Source: Chryseobacterium lacus (GTDB taxonomy: Bacteria > Bacteroidota > Bacteroidia > Flavobacteriales > Weeksellaceae). From it: a DNA stretch of 64,000 nt. Positions 51,313 to 60,934 of the stretch are shown here, one piece after another. Each line of letters opens with the position of its first letter. Within the stretch, counting starts at the first letter, position 1. Where the stretch lies: the NCBI RefSeq assembly GCF_003336205.1, contig NZ_QPIE01000003.1, positions 124,001 to 188,000 on the forward strand. The letters run 5' to 3'. Both the position numbers and the translations under genes were made by a program. The notes under the pieces are model-generated. The model had not been told where the DNA came from. It was given only the letters and a program-made list of their open reading frames with translations, and made no database searches.

Positions 51313-53082
51313 ATGTCAGATATTATTCAGCTTTTACCGGATCATGTCGCCAATCAGATCGCCGCCGGCGAAGTGGTGCAGCGGCCTGCATCTATCGTAA
51401 AAGAACTGTTGGAAAATGCCATAGATGCCAAGGCGCAAAAAATTGAACTCATTGTTCGGGAAGCAGGAAAAAATTTAATACAAGTAGTGGATGACGGAAT
51501 CGGAATGTCTGAAACTGATGCCAGAATGGCTTTTGAACGGCATGCTACTTCTAAAATCCGAACTACAGAAGATATTTTCAAAATTGCAACCAAAGGTTTT
51601 CGTGGCGAAGCTTTGGCTTCCATTGCAGCCGTAGCGCAAGTAGAGCTGAAAACGCGGAAAAGCGAAGTTGTCATTGGAACCAACATCTATATCGAAGGTG
51701 GCGGATTGCAATTTCAGGAACCTGTGCAAACGGCCGAAGGTTCCAATTTTCAGGTCAAAAATCTTTTTTATAATGTCCCGGCAAGACGAAAGTTCCTGAA
51801 AAACAACAATGTAGAATTTCGACATATTATTGATGAATTTCAAAGGGTTGCGCTTGCGCATGAAAATGTTGAGTTTTCATTATTTCATGATGATGAACCT
51901 GTTTTCAAGTTGAGAAAAGGAACACAAATTCAACGGATTTTAGAGATTTTCGGCAGGAAATTGCAACCACTTCTCATTCCGATTAAAGAAGATTTGGGTT
52001 GGGTACAACTGAACGGTTACGTAGCAAAACCGGAAGGTGCCAAAAAAGTGCGTGGTGAACAATTTCTTTTTGTGAATGGAAGGTTTTTCCGAAGCCCTTA
52101 TTTGAATAAGGCGGTTCAGGAAGCGTTTGAAGGCTTGCTGCTTCCCGGATATATTCCCACATTTTTCCTGTATCTGGAGTTGGATCCGGGTAAGATTGAC
52201 GTCAATATTCATCCTCAGAAAACAGAAGTTAAGTTTGAGGATGAACATCTTATTTTTGCTTTGTTCCGTTCTACCATTAAAAAATCTCTTGGAATTTATA
52301 ACATTGCACCAAGCCTTGATTTTGATCGGGATCCGCAGGTGGATGAAATGTTTAAAGCTTCAAAAGCGAACAGTGGAGGAAATTTCAAAATGCCTGATGT
52401 GGTGGTTGATAGAAATTACAATCCTTTTCTGGAAGAAAAAAAGGTGAAACAAGCGGAAATTCAGAATCTTTCCGAAATGTACCATCAGAATATTTCAGCG
52501 GCTCCGTCCAAAATCAATTTATTTGAAGATGAAGATTTTGACGAAGATCTGATGAGGCTCCCGAACGGATATTGGCTCTTCAACAAAGGTGAAAAAACGC
52601 TGATGTTGGATCTGGGAAGAATGCACCGGTTGATTGTTTCAGAGAAAAATAAAAACAAGAAACAAAACAGAAATTCCAGTTCACTGCTGTTTTCCCTAGA
52701 ATATCACATGAATGAAATTGAGAAAAATAAATACAGATCCATCAAAAAGTACCTGCCGGATTTGGGTTTTGATATTAAAATCGCTCATGAAAATGTCCTT
52801 AGGATTGATGCAGTACCGGAAGGCCTGAAAGAGACGCAGGTAATGAAATTTTTTGAAAATATATTTGAAATTCTGGAATACCGGACCGAGGATGATTTTA
52901 TGAATTTCTATGAAAACCAATGGAATAAGATACAGAGCAAGTCGCGGTTTGATTTCATCTACAAAATCGATGCAGAACAGCTGATTCGTGAATTTTCTGA
53001 ACTGGGTTTCCCGGAATACCTTCCCAATGGCAAAAGATGCTTTTCGGAACTTCCGCTGGAAGAACTCAAAAATAAATTTTAA
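51313..53082 (+). CDS. mutL: DNA mismatch repair protein MutL (endonuclease motifs degenerate)
   Basis: A 589-residue GHKL ATPase that couples MutS mismatch recognition to strand removal. The N-terminal domain is intact: ELLENAIDAKA (30-40), DDGIGM (60-65), GFRGEAL (95-101) and NVPARRKFLK. The middle linker is acidic. In the C-terminal dimerisation domain the nuclease motif DQHAxxE is replaced by DLGRMHR (433-439), and the zinc-site CPHGRP near the end by LPNGKRC (570-576). So this MutL probably lacks latent nicking activity. A Shine-Dalgarno-like AGGAGG precedes the ATG. A rhomboid gene follows 7 bp later. Confidence 0.93.
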   Translation: MSDIIQLLPDHVANQIAAGEVVQRPASIVKELLENAIDAKAQKIELIVREAGKNLIQVVDDGIGMSETDARMAFERHATSKIRTTEDIFKIATKGFRGEALASIAAVAQVELKTRKSEVVIGTNIYIEGGGLQFQEPVQTAEGSNFQVKNLFYNVPARRKFLKNNNVEFRHIIDEFQRVALAHENVEFSLFHDDEPVFKLRKGTQIQRILEIFGRKLQPLLIPIKEDLGWVQLNGYVAKPEGAKKVRGEQFLFVNGRFFRSPYLNKAVQEAFEGLLLPGYIPTFFLYLELDPGKIDVNIHPQKTEVKFEDEHLIFALFRSTIKKSLGIYNIAPSLDFDRDPQVDEMFKASKANSGGNFKMPDVVVDRNYNPFLEEKKVKQAEIQNLSEMYHQNISAAPSKINLFEDEDFDEDLMRLPNGYWLFNKGEKTLMLDLGRMHRLIVSEKNKNKKQNRNSSSLLFSLEYHMNEIEKNKYRSIKKYLPDLGFDIKIAHENVLRIDAVPEGLKETQVMKFFENIFEILEYRTEDDFMNFYENQWNKIQSKSRFDFIYKIDAEQLIREFSELGFPEYLPNGKRCFSELPLEELKNKF

Positions 53083-53089
53083 AAAGAAT

Positions 53090-53821
53090 ATGTTTCAAAA
53101 TATCACTCCCGTTACGAAAACAATCATCATTATCAATGTAATTGTTTTTTTGCTTTCTTTTTTGCTGCCGAATTTGATGTATCATTTGGCGGCATATTAT
53201 CCTTTTTCCCAAAGTTTTAAAATCTGGCAGATCATCACCCACATGTTTGCTCATGGTGGCTGGATGCATTTGCTGTTCAATATGTTCACTTTACTGAGTT
53301 TCGGTCCTGTTTTAGAAAAAGTTCTCGGAGACAGGAAGTTTATAAGTTTTTACCTGATTTGTGGCCTTGGTTCCTTTGTCATCTACAATATCTGGAATTA
53401 TTTTCTGGTTCAGGAAGCGGCAAATGCATTATTGGAATCAGGAATCAATCCGGCAGCGATTTTTGCCAATGCCGATTTTTTTAATTTTAATCCAGCCTAT
53501 TATAATTCACTTTCCGGCGCAGAGCAACATCTTTTTAATTTGCTTTCTACACCCATGGTAGGAGCTTCAGGCGCCATCTTCGGGGTGGTTACGGCATTTG
53601 CGATATTGTTTCCCAATGCCGAGCTCTTTTTCATGTTCATCCCTTTTCCGGTGAAAGCAAAATATCTTTTGCCCGTCATAATTTTAGGATCGTTATTCTT
53701 AGGATTCAGGCAGTTTGAAGGCGATAACATTGCTCATTTTGCTCATCTTGGCGGCGCGTTAATCGGATTTCTCTGGATAAGAAACTGGAAGAACAAGCAA
53801 AATTTTAACAGATTCAGATGA
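53090..53821 (+). CDS. Rhomboid-family intramembrane serine protease
   Basis: A 243-residue membrane protein with six or seven helices. The catalytic serine is S160 in GASGAIFG, and the catalytic histidine is H219 in HFAHLGGALIG. HMFAHGGWMHLLFNM (51-65) is the conserved L1/TM2 region. The preferred start is ATG 53090 (MFQNITPVTK); the longer frame from 52988 overlaps mutL. Its substrates are unknown. It lies 7 bp after mutL, and its stop overlaps the ATG of the EEP gene. Confidence 0.9.
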   Translation: MFQNITPVTKTIIIINVIVFLLSFLLPNLMYHLAAYYPFSQSFKIWQIITHMFAHGGWMHLLFNMFTLLSFGPVLEKVLGDRKFISFYLICGLGSFVIYNIWNYFLVQEAANALLESGINPAAIFANADFFNFNPAYYNSLSGAEQHLFNLLSTPMVGASGAIFGVVTAFAILFPNAELFFMFIPFPVKAKYLLPVIILGSLFLGFRQFEGDNIAHFAHLGGALIGFLWIRNWKNKQNFNRFR

Positions 53822-54801
53822 GGATTTTCCGGGCAATGTTGATGTTGGCTCATCTTGCAGTGGTGTTGATGCTTTTCGGAACCATGTTGAATGCCTACGT
53901 TCCGCCACGAATTTTCCCTTATCTCAATCTGCTGTCACTGGCATTTCCCGGGTTGTTTATTCTTCACCTTTTATTGTGTCTCGTATGGATTGTCAGCTGG
54001 AAAAAAAGGGCTTTTTTGTTCTTATTTCTTACGCTTTTTCTTTTACAACCGGCGAAAAGATGGATAAATTTTACAAGTGAAAAAACAGAAGCAGGAAACT
54101 TGAAAGTGCTCACAATCAATGTGAAAGGAACGGAATATGGATTAGTTGAAACTCAGGATTATCTTAAAGCTCAGGATGCTGATGTGGTTTTAGTTCAGGA
54201 ATTTGGCGGTGAGTTTCCTGTAAATGGATATGACTATTCTGCCCATCATAATATTGTGGCTGTTACTTCAAAATCCAAAATTCTCGAGCATGGAAAAATT
54301 GAAATGGATTCTTATCCCGGAAGTGCTCTTTTTGCAGATATTAAAATTAATGGACAAATCATCCGCTTTATAACCGTGTATCTGCATCCTTTTTCTTTTG
54401 AGAAACAGAAAGTAAAACCGGCAGATGATTTTGAAGAAAATAAAGCCAAATCAAAATATATTTTGAAACAGCTGATTCCGAATTTCAAAAGGCATCAGGA
54501 CGAGGTAGAAAAAATTCGGGAAGTGATTCAGAAGTCGCCCTATCCTGTGATTTTGACCGGAGATTTTAATGCGGTTCCGAATTCTTATGAATATTACCAA
54601 CTTTCAGCCGGATTGCAGGATGTTTTCGTAGCTGTTGGAAATGGAAACGGCACCAGTTTTCATGATTATAAAATTCCGATAAGAATAGATTATATCTTTG
54701 CGTCAGAAAGTTTGCAACCGGTCAGTTACCAAATCGACCGTTCTGTAAAGCTTTCAGATCATTATCCTGTTATTGCAGAGTTTAAAATCAAAAATCCATG
54801 A
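53818..54801 (+). CDS. Membrane-anchored endonuclease/exonuclease/phosphatase-family protein
   Basis: A 327-residue protein. Residues 1-80 hold three hydrophobic helices (ending near LFLLQPAKRW). A DNase I/EEP-like domain follows, with VLVQEFG, LTGDFNAVPNS (about 240-250) and the SDHYPVIAEF end motif supplying the catalytic Asp/Asn/His set. The active site should face the periplasm. Substrate (DNA, phosphate ester or lipid) is unknown. It overlaps the rhomboid gene before and the lipoprotein gene after by 4 bp each. Confidence 0.86.
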   Translation: MRIFRAMLMLAHLAVVLMLFGTMLNAYVPPRIFPYLNLLSLAFPGLFILHLLLCLVWIVSWKKRAFLFLFLTLFLLQPAKRWINFTSEKTEAGNLKVLTINVKGTEYGLVETQDYLKAQDADVVLVQEFGGEFPVNGYDYSAHHNIVAVTSKSKILEHGKIEMDSYPGSALFADIKINGQIIRFITVYLHPFSFEKQKVKPADDFEENKAKSKYILKQLIPNFKRHQDEVEKIREVIQKSPYPVILTGDFNAVPNSYEYYQLSAGLQDVFVAVGNGNGTSFHDYKIPIRIDYIFASESLQPVSYQIDRSVKLSDHYPVIAEFKIKNP

Positions 54802-55013
54802 GATTGAAAGTCATTTTCTTTTTGCTAATTCTTTTTATGATATATTCCTGTGAGAAAAGCAACCGAAAATCGCAACCGGAACCTGATGCAGATCTTCCTG
54901 CGCCTTATGATACCGTGGCAATCGATTCCTTTTCAGTCGGTGCGTCTTCTTCAGTTTTGACGAAACCGAAAACCCTCCTTTCTGATTCTTTAAAGAAAAA
55001 AGTTCGTAATTAA
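54798..55013 (+). CDS. Small lipoprotein, unknown function
   Basis: A 71-residue protein with a hydrophobic leader and lipobox IYSC (Cys18), then a low-complexity, Ser/Pro-rich mature part. It overlaps the preceding gene by 4 bp and ends 2 bp from the convergent GH3-like gene. I recognise no family. Overlap and a clear lipobox make it likely real. Confidence 0.65.
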   Translation: MRLKVIFFLLILFMIYSCEKSNRKSQPEPDADLPAPYDTVAIDSFSVGASSSVLTKPKTLLSDSLKKKVRN

Positions 55014-55015
55014 AT

Positions 55016-56536
55016 TTAAAGTTTCTGATTTAATTCCAGAAGAGGATCAATATATTCCCTGTCATTGCTGAGTCTCGGAACTTTATTCTGTCCGCCCAAT
55101 TTGCCCCGGGATTCCATCCAGTGATAAAAAAGATTGGGCTTTGCACAATGTACAATCGGTCTTTTTAGGGTCATATTATTGTAACGCTTGGCTTCATAAT
55201 CTGAGTTGATAGATTTCAGACAATTATCAAAAGAATCAACGAAAAGATCAAGATCGGATGGGAATTTATTAAATTCAAAAATCCATTCGTGCGCGCCGCT
55301 TTCATTTCCTTTCATAAAAACCGGAGCTCCTGTAAAATCACCAATACTTGCGTTGCTGGCCTGACACGCTTGTGTAATTGCCGTTTCTACATTCCCGATC
55401 ATCAGTTCTTCGCCGAAAGCATTGATGTAATGCTTAGTTCGTCCTGAGATTTTTATTCTGAAAGGATCCAGGGAAGTAAAGATCACTGTATCGCCTATCA
55501 AATAACGCCACAATCCACCGTTGGTTGTCAGCACAACGGCATAGTTTACACCTTTTTGTACTTCTTCCAGCGGAATCGCATTCGGTTCCGACTTTCCAAA
55601 AGTATCCATCGGAATAAATTCATAGAAAATACCATAATCAAGCATTAACAGCATTTCATCACTGTCGCTTCGGTCCTGTATTCCGAAAAAGCCTTCAGAA
55701 GCATTGTATATTTCGTAATAATTGATGTCTTTTCCAATAACTTCCCGATATTGTTCCCTGTAAGGTTTGAAACTGATCCCGCCGTGAAAAAACACTTCCA
55801 AATGAGGCCAGATTTCCGAAATAGTACCTACACCGGTTTCTTTCAGTACTCTTTGCAACAGTACCATCATCCAGCTCGGAACTCCGGTAAGACTGCCGAC
55901 ATCTTCATTTTTTACTTCTGAAATTATGGCTTGAAGTTTACTTTCCCATTCCGACATCAGCGAAACTTTTCTGCTGGGAACAGTGGTAAGTTCTACCCAA
56001 AAGGGAAGATTGTCAATCAATATTGCTGAAAGATCGCCAAATTTGGTGTTGAATTGTTCATACATTTCTGCACTTCCACCCAAACGGAGGTTTTTGTTGG
56101 AAAAAAGCAGATTATCAGGATGATTGTTGGCGTAAATAGAAATTAAATCTTTACCGGCTTTGAAATGACAATCATTCAGGCTATCGTCTGTAATAGGGAT
56201 GTACTTACTTTTTGCATTCGTCGTTCCTGAGGATTTGGCAAAATGGCGAATTTGTCCGGGCCAGAATACATCTTTTTCGCCTTTCCTCGCTCTTTCTATA
56301 TAAGGTTCAAAATCTTCATACGTTGTGATGGGAACTCTGTTTTTGAAATCCTGATATGAAGAAATGGAGCTGAAGCCATGAATTTTGCCGTATTCTGTGG
56401 TTTCCGCATGAAACAGTTGCGAAAAAAGAATTCCGTTTTGAGTGTTGATCGGCTCATTGATAAAATTCTGAATCTGACTGATCCTTTGCTTAATAAACCA
56501 GTTGACTAAAGAATTAAAAAAGGGTTTGTTCGCCAT
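55016..56536 (-). CDS. GH3-family (auxin-responsive-like) acyl-adenylate enzyme
   Basis: A 506-residue protein of the GH3 family. Visible segments are the ATP/adenylate motif FAKSSGTTNAKSKYIPIT, the YNASEGFFGIQ block and DTVIFTSLDPFRIKISGR. Plant members conjugate amino acids to auxin or jasmonate through an acyl-adenylate; the bacterial substrate is not established. The start is ATG 56536 (MANKPFFNSLVNWF); an in-frame ATG at 56572 would add a hydrophobic 12 residues. Monocistronic, leftward, separated from the bacilliredoxin gene by a terminator. Confidence 0.85.
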   Translation of the reverse strand: MANKPFFNSLVNWFIKQRISQIQNFINEPINTQNGILFSQLFHAETTEYGKIHGFSSISSYQDFKNRVPITTYEDFEPYIERARKGEKDVFWPGQIRHFAKSSGTTNAKSKYIPITDDSLNDCHFKAGKDLISIYANNHPDNLLFSNKNLRLGGSAEMYEQFNTKFGDLSAILIDNLPFWVELTTVPSRKVSLMSEWESKLQAIISEVKNEDVGSLTGVPSWMMVLLQRVLKETGVGTISEIWPHLEVFFHGGISFKPYREQYREVIGKDINYYEIYNASEGFFGIQDRSDSDEMLLMLDYGIFYEFIPMDTFGKSEPNAIPLEEVQKGVNYAVVLTTNGGLWRYLIGDTVIFTSLDPFRIKISGRTKHYINAFGEELMIGNVETAITQACQASNASIGDFTGAPVFMKGNESGAHEWIFEFNKFPSDLDLFVDSFDNCLKSINSDYEAKRYNNMTLKRPIVHCAKPNLFYHWMESRGKLGGQNKVPRLSNDREYIDPLLELNQKL

Positions 56537-56570
56537 CGAAAGCAAAAATAGTAATTCGTTCCAGAAAAAC

Positions 56571-56602
56571 AAAAAAAATTCCGCCCAGACTCTGAACGGA
56601 AT
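56571..56602 (-). terminator. Terminator after the bacilliredoxin gene
   Basis: On the minus strand ATTCCG and CGGAAT pair with a 13-base loop, followed by a run of eight T. Confidence 0.75.
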
Positions 56603-56624
56603 AAGATCTACTAAATGTTAAATT

Positions 56625-57035
56625 TTAGCAATATTCGTTATAAGCAGCCTGAAGGTTTGCAGCAATTGCACCTGCAGGATTTCCTTCAATATGGTGTCTT
56701 TCCAACATGTGCACAAGTTCGCCGTCTTTGAAAAGCGCAATACTTGGAGAGCTCGGAGGAAAAGGAGCCATATACTTTCTTGCTTCAGCTACAGCATCGC
56801 CATCATATCCGGCAAACACGGTGACAAGATGATCCGGCTTTTTATCTCCTGTAAGTGAAAAAACAACTCCAGGCCTTGCTGCACCGGCGGCACATCCACA
56901 CACGGAATTCACCATCACCAGTGTGGTTCCTTCTTTCTTTATTGCACTGCTTACTTCTTCGGGAGTTGTAAGGTCTTGGAAACCTTTATCGGTAAGTTCA
57001 GCCTTCATTGGCATTACTAAATCTTCTGGATACAT
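56625..57035 (-). CDS. BrxA/BrxB-family bacilliredoxin
   Basis: A 136-residue thioredoxin-fold protein with the active-site CGC at residues 46-48 in VNSVCGCAAGAARPG, the signature of the YphP/YqiW family. Such proteins remove bacillithiol from oxidised protein thiols, so the organism may make bacillithiol. Length is standard. It is monocistronic. Confidence 0.92.
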   Translation of the reverse strand: MYPEDLVMPMKAELTDKGFQDLTTPEEVSSAIKKEGTTLVMVNSVCGCAAGAARPGVVFSLTGDKKPDHLVTVFAGYDGDAVAEARKYMAPFPPSSPSIALFKDGELVHMLERHHIEGNPAGAIAANLQAAYNEYC

Positions 57036-57150
57036 AATATTTCGATTTTAGTTTAAAAATAAATTAATTCTGTCTTTTTAAAAAGGATGTTAAAGTCTTA
57101 TATAGCTGCATCAATATCATTCCAACAAAAATGAAATGACAAAATGGCTG

Positions 57151-58410
57151 TTATTTTTTCTTTACTGCTTTGGCAATATTGATAATTACTTTTACTGCTT
57201 TCTCCATGGTTTCTAAAGCAACATATTCATAAGGTCCGTGAAAATTCATTCCTCCCGCAAAAATATTAGGGCAGGGAAGTCCCATGTAAGAAAGTTGTGC
57301 GCCGTCGGTTCCGCCACGGATGGCTTTTATTTTCGGCTCTACATTGGCGTCCCGCATCGCTTGTGCTGCAATATCAATGATGTGCATTTTTCCTTCAAAC
57401 TGCTGCTTCATATTGCGGTATTGTTCTTTGATTTCAATTTCGGCAATTCCGGAACCGTGTTTTTCGTTCAGTTCTTCAACTTTGCTGACCATCAATTGTT
57501 TTCTGGCTTCAAATTTTTCAGCATCATGATCACGAATAATGTACTGAAGTTTGGCTTCAGAAACATTGGCTTGAAGTTCGGTCAGATGATAGAAGCCGTC
57601 GTAACCTTTTGTCGTAGAAGGTGTTTCGTTTTGTGGAAGCATACTTACAAATTCCGCAGCCAAAAGTCCCGCGTTCACCATTTTGCCAAACGCATATCCG
57701 GGGTGTACACTCAAACCATGAATGTTCACCACTGCACCGGCAGCATTGAAATTTTCATATTCCAGTTCGCCGGCCTCGCTGCCGTCCATCGTGTAAGCCC
57801 ATTCAGCACCGAATTTTTCCACGTCAAATTTATGGGCGCCTCTTCCGATTTCCTCATCCGGTGTAAAACCAATGGCAATTCTTCCGTGTTTTATTTCCGG
57901 ATGTGCCAAAAGGTATTCTGCTGCTGTTACAATTTCTGCAACTCCTGCTTTATCATCAGCTCCCAAAAGTGTGGTTCCATCAGTAGTAATCAGGGTTCTT
58001 CCAACATATTGTTTCAGATTTTCAAATTTTGAAGGAGATAGGGTAAATCCTGTTTCTTTATTCAAAACAAGATCGCCACCGTCATAATCGTCCCAAATTT
58101 GTGGTTTTACATTTTCACCGTTAAAATCAGGAGAAGTATCATAATGCGCAATAAATCCAATGGTAGGTTCGTCATCATTTTCCAGATTGGAGGGAATAAA
58201 TGCATAAATATAGCCGTTGCCGTCCAGTTCTACGTTCTCCAATCCTAAGTTTTGAAGTTCTTCAAAAATATATTTTGCGATATTCCACTGTTGTGCTGTG
58301 GAAGGCGTGCTTTCGCTCTCAGGATCGCTGGTAGAATATATTTTTACATAATTCAGGAAACGGTTCTGAAGTTTTAACTTCCATTCCAGATTGAATTCTA
58401 TTGTCTGCAT
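57151..58410 (-). CDS. pepT: Peptidase T (tripeptidase)
   Basis: A 419-residue M20B zinc tripeptidase. The metal-site motifs GFIAHYDTSPDFNG, LLGADDKAGVAEI and GFTPDEEIGRGA are present and in order. The dimerisation/lid domain separates them from the C-terminal RGGTDGAQLSYMGLPCPN. It cleaves the N-terminal residue of tripeptides in the cytoplasm. Length and motifs are canonical. Monocistronic, leftward. Confidence 0.95.
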   Translation of the reverse strand: MQTIEFNLEWKLKLQNRFLNYVKIYSTSDPESESTPSTAQQWNIAKYIFEELQNLGLENVELDGNGYIYAFIPSNLENDDEPTIGFIAHYDTSPDFNGENVKPQIWDDYDGGDLVLNKETGFTLSPSKFENLKQYVGRTLITTDGTTLLGADDKAGVAEIVTAAEYLLAHPEIKHGRIAIGFTPDEEIGRGAHKFDVEKFGAEWAYTMDGSEAGELEYENFNAAGAVVNIHGLSVHPGYAFGKMVNAGLLAAEFVSMLPQNETPSTTKGYDGFYHLTELQANVSEAKLQYIIRDHDAEKFEARKQLMVSKVEELNEKHGSGIAEIEIKEQYRNMKQQFEGKMHIIDIAAQAMRDANVEPKIKAIRGGTDGAQLSYMGLPCPNIFAGGMNFHGPYEYVALETMEKAVKVIINIAKAVKKK

Positions 58411-58567
58411 TTTGTAAGATATTTGATTATAACAAAGATACGGTTTCAGTCGGAAACGGGAAAAGAGATTTGACTCTACATTTCCTATGTTTCACAAATA
58501 ATAAACGAATTTACTTTCATTTTAGAATCATCAATAAACCTTGTTTTCGGCTTCCGATCAAAAAACT

Positions 58568-58575
58568 TATATTTG
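58568..58575 (+). promoter_or_regulatory. Promoter -7 box for the HMG-CoA lyase-like gene
   Basis: TATATTTG fits TAnnTTTG, 20 bp before the ATG at 58595. Confidence 0.5.
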
Positions 58576-58594
58576 AAAAACCAAAAATTTTAAA

Positions 58595-59443
58595 ATGTTT
58601 CTCACCGAATGTCCGCGGGATGCGATGCAAGGTTGGGGCGAAATGATCCCGACACAAACAAAAATTGATTACATCAATGCGCTGATGGAAGTAAATTTTG
58701 ATGTCCTGGATTGTGGAAGTTTCGTTTCCCCGAAAGCAATTCCTCAAATGGCGGACAGTGGCGAAGTTCTGGATCATATTGACAAGTCGCTTTCCTCTAC
58801 GAAATTGTCGGTTATCGTGGCAAATGTTTTGGGTGCTGAATTGGCTTTGAAACACGACAATGTCGATATACTGGGTTTCCCGTTTTCTATTTCTGAAACT
58901 TTTCAATACCGTAATACCAATAAAAAAAGAGAAGAAGCTTTTAATGAAATCGCAGAGATTTTTGAATTAGCCAAAAGTCAGAATAAAGCTTTAAATGTCT
59001 ATTTTTCAATGGCCTTTGGAAATCCGTATGGAGAAACGTGGAGTCTGGAAGAAGTGGGATATTGGGCACAGCGCTTTAATGAAATAGGCATTCGGAATAT
59101 TTTGCTTTCAGATACAACCGGAGTTGCAACGCCGGATCTGATTACGCAAATTTTTAAAGAAATTCCTCCTAAATACCCCGAAATTACTTTTGGTGCACAT
59201 TTTCACAACCGATATGAAGACAGCTATGGAAAGCTGAAAGCTACCTATGACAGCGGATGCAGAAGTTTTGACAGCGCAATAAAAGGAATAGGCGGTTGCC
59301 CGATGGCAAAGGACGAACTGGTTGGAAATATGCCTACAGAACAAGTGATTAATTTTATGGCTTCGGAAAAAATTCCCCATCGCCTTCACCTTCTCAATTT
59401 TGAAAGTGCATACAATCAGGCGAAAAGAATATTTAATTTCTAA
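58595..59443 (+). CDS. Hydroxymethylglutaryl-CoA lyase-like protein
   Basis: A 282-residue TIM-barrel protein of the HMGL family. The metal/substrate motif TECPRDAMQGW opens the chain, LLSDTTGVATPD and FGAHFHNRYE supply barrel residues, and GIGGCPMAKDELVGNMPTE is the catalytic-Cys loop of HMG-CoA lyases. Expected reaction: 3-hydroxy-3-methylglutaryl-CoA to acetoacetate and acetyl-CoA in leucine breakdown. The start looks complete though short. It may be cotranscribed with the OsmC gene 20 bp downstream. Confidence 0.88.
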   Translation: MFLTECPRDAMQGWGEMIPTQTKIDYINALMEVNFDVLDCGSFVSPKAIPQMADSGEVLDHIDKSLSSTKLSVIVANVLGAELALKHDNVDILGFPFSISETFQYRNTNKKREEAFNEIAEIFELAKSQNKALNVYFSMAFGNPYGETWSLEEVGYWAQRFNEIGIRNILLSDTTGVATPDLITQIFKEIPPKYPEITFGAHFHNRYEDSYGKLKATYDSGCRSFDSAIKGIGGCPMAKDELVGNMPTEQVINFMASEKIPHRLHLLNFESAYNQAKRIFNF

Positions 59444-59463
59444 ATAAATTAAATTTAAAAAAT

Positions 59464-59868
59464 ATGACATCAAAAATAAAATATATTGGCGATCTCAGAT
59501 GTGAAGCGGAACATCTGCAAAGCGGAACGGTAATGATGACGGATGCTCCCACCGATAACCACGGGAAAGGCGAGAAATTTTCTCCGACGGATTTATGTGC
59601 CACATCTTTGGCAGAATGTGCACTCACAACAATTGCCATTTTAGGAAAATCTCAGGATTTAAACATTGAAGGGGCTACTTGTGAACTTCAAAAAATCATG
59701 CTTTCAGAGCCCAGAAGAATTGGGGAAATTATCTGTTATTTTGATTTTCCGGGTGAATTTTCTGATGATGAGATAGCATTTATCGAAACTACAGCTCAGA
59801 ATTGTCCGGTCGCAAAAAGCCTGCATCCCGATCTGAAACAAACGATGAGGTTTAAATTCGGAAAATAA
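59464..59868 (+). CDS. OsmC-family peroxidase-like protein
   Basis: A 134-residue OsmC/Ohr-like protein. The two cysteines expected for thiol peroxidase activity appear as C52 in TSLAECALT and C114 in QNCPVAKSL. These enzymes reduce organic hydroperoxides. Length fits the family. 20 bp after the HMG-CoA lyase-like gene, on the same strand. Confidence 0.87.
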   Translation: MTSKIKYIGDLRCEAEHLQSGTVMMTDAPTDNHGKGEKFSPTDLCATSLAECALTTIAILGKSQDLNIEGATCELQKIMLSEPRRIGEIICYFDFPGEFSDDEIAFIETTAQNCPVAKSLHPDLKQTMRFKFGK

Positions 59869-59900
59869 AAAACCGCCTCAATTATTTTTTGAGACGGTTT
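59869..59900 (-). terminator. Terminator between the OsmC gene and hemE
   Basis: AAACCGCCTCAA and TTGAGACGGTTT pair with one G-T/C mismatch around a seven-base loop. On the minus strand a T run follows, closing the hem operon. Likely serves the convergent OsmC gene too. Confidence 0.75.
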
Positions 59901-59906
59901 CCTATT

Positions 59907-60932
59907 TTATCCTTTCCATTCTGTAACGGCCCGGATGAAAGCTTCCGCATTTTCAACAGGAATATTGGGCAATATCCCATGGCCTAAATTCACAATATAT
60001 TGGTCTTTTCCAAATCTGTTAATCATTTCATGAACCATTTTTCTGATGGTTTCCGGCGATGAATGCAATCTTGCAGGATCAAAATTCCCTTGCAGCGTCA
60101 TTTTACCTCCCGTAGTTTTTCTTGCAAATTCAGGAGAAACTGTCCAGTCGACACCCAAGGCGGATACTTTGGAACGGCTCATTTCTTCCAGCGCAAACCA
60201 ACATCCTTTCCCGAAAACCACCACATGAGTAAGCGGGCTTAAAGCTTCAACGATCTGGTCGATATATTTCCATGAAAATTCCTGATAATCTTCAGGTGAA
60301 AGCATTCCGCCCCAACTGTCAAAAATCTGAACAGCTGAAACGCCTTTTTCTACCTTTCTTTTCAGGTAAGCAATTGTAGTATCGGTAATTTTCTGTAAAA
60401 GCTGATGTGCTGCTTCCAGCTGTTGAAAACAGAAAGATTTGGCAATATCAAAAGCTTTGGAGCCCTTTCCTTCAACGCAATAACAAAGGATTGTCCAAGG
60501 AGAACCGGCAAATCCGATTAGCGGAATTTCGTTGTCCAGTTTTTCCAAAGTAAGTTCGATGGCATCAAAAACGTAGCCTAAAGTATCATTTACATCGGGA
60601 ACTATAACGTTCTGAACCTGCTCCGCCGTACGAATTGGATCATCAAGCCAAGGTCCGGTATTTTCTTTCATTTTAAAATCAATTCCCATCGCTTGTGGTA
60701 CCACGAGAATATCTGAAAACAAAATGGCCGCATCCAGAGGAAATCTCCGGATCGGTTGTACAGTGATTTCTGAAGCCAGTTCAGGAGTTTGGCATCGGGT
60801 AAAAAAATCATATTCTTTTCTAATTTCCATGAACTCAGGAAGATATCGTCCTGCCTGACGCATCATCCATACGGGAGGACGTTCCACCGTCTCTCCTTTT
60901 AACGCCCGTAAATATAAATCGTTTTTAATCAT
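59907..60932 (-). CDS. hemE: Uroporphyrinogen decarboxylase
   Basis: A 341-residue HemE that removes four carboxyls from uroporphyrinogen III to give coproporphyrinogen III. The N-terminal [17 protein letters not shown] motif is the URO-D signature, and [16 protein letters not shown] is the second. The C-terminal [18 protein letters not shown] is also typical. Start: ATG 60932; a TTG at 60938 in the same frame falls inside the hemD stop region. Last gene of the haem operon, closed by a terminator. Confidence 0.95.
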   Translation of the reverse strand: MIKNDLYLRALKGETVERPPVWMMRQAGRYLPEFMEIRKEYDFFTRCQTPELASEITVQPIRRFPLDAAILFSDILVVPQAMGIDFKMKENTGPWLDDPIRTAEQVQNVIVPDVNDTLGYVFDAIELTLEKLDNEIPLIGFAGSPWTILCYCVEGKGSKAFDIAKSFCFQQLEAAHQLLQKITDTTIAYLKRKVEKGVSAVQIFDSWGGMLSPEDYQEFSWKYIDQIVEALSPLTHVVVFGKGCWFALEEMSRSKVSALGVDWTVSPEFARKTTGGKMTLQGNFDPARLHSSPETIRKMVHEMINRFGKDQYIVNLGHGILPNIPVENAEAFIRAVTEWKG

Positions 60933-60934
60933 AA

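Noticed and set aside
52988-53089. N-terminal extension of the rhomboid frame
   Set aside because: The extra 34 codons overlap mutL in another frame; the chain from 53090 begins with a natural rhomboid N-terminus.
57238-58032. 264-residue plus-strand ORF
   Set aside because: Antisense shadow of pepT; composition is Phe/Cys/His-rich nonsense.
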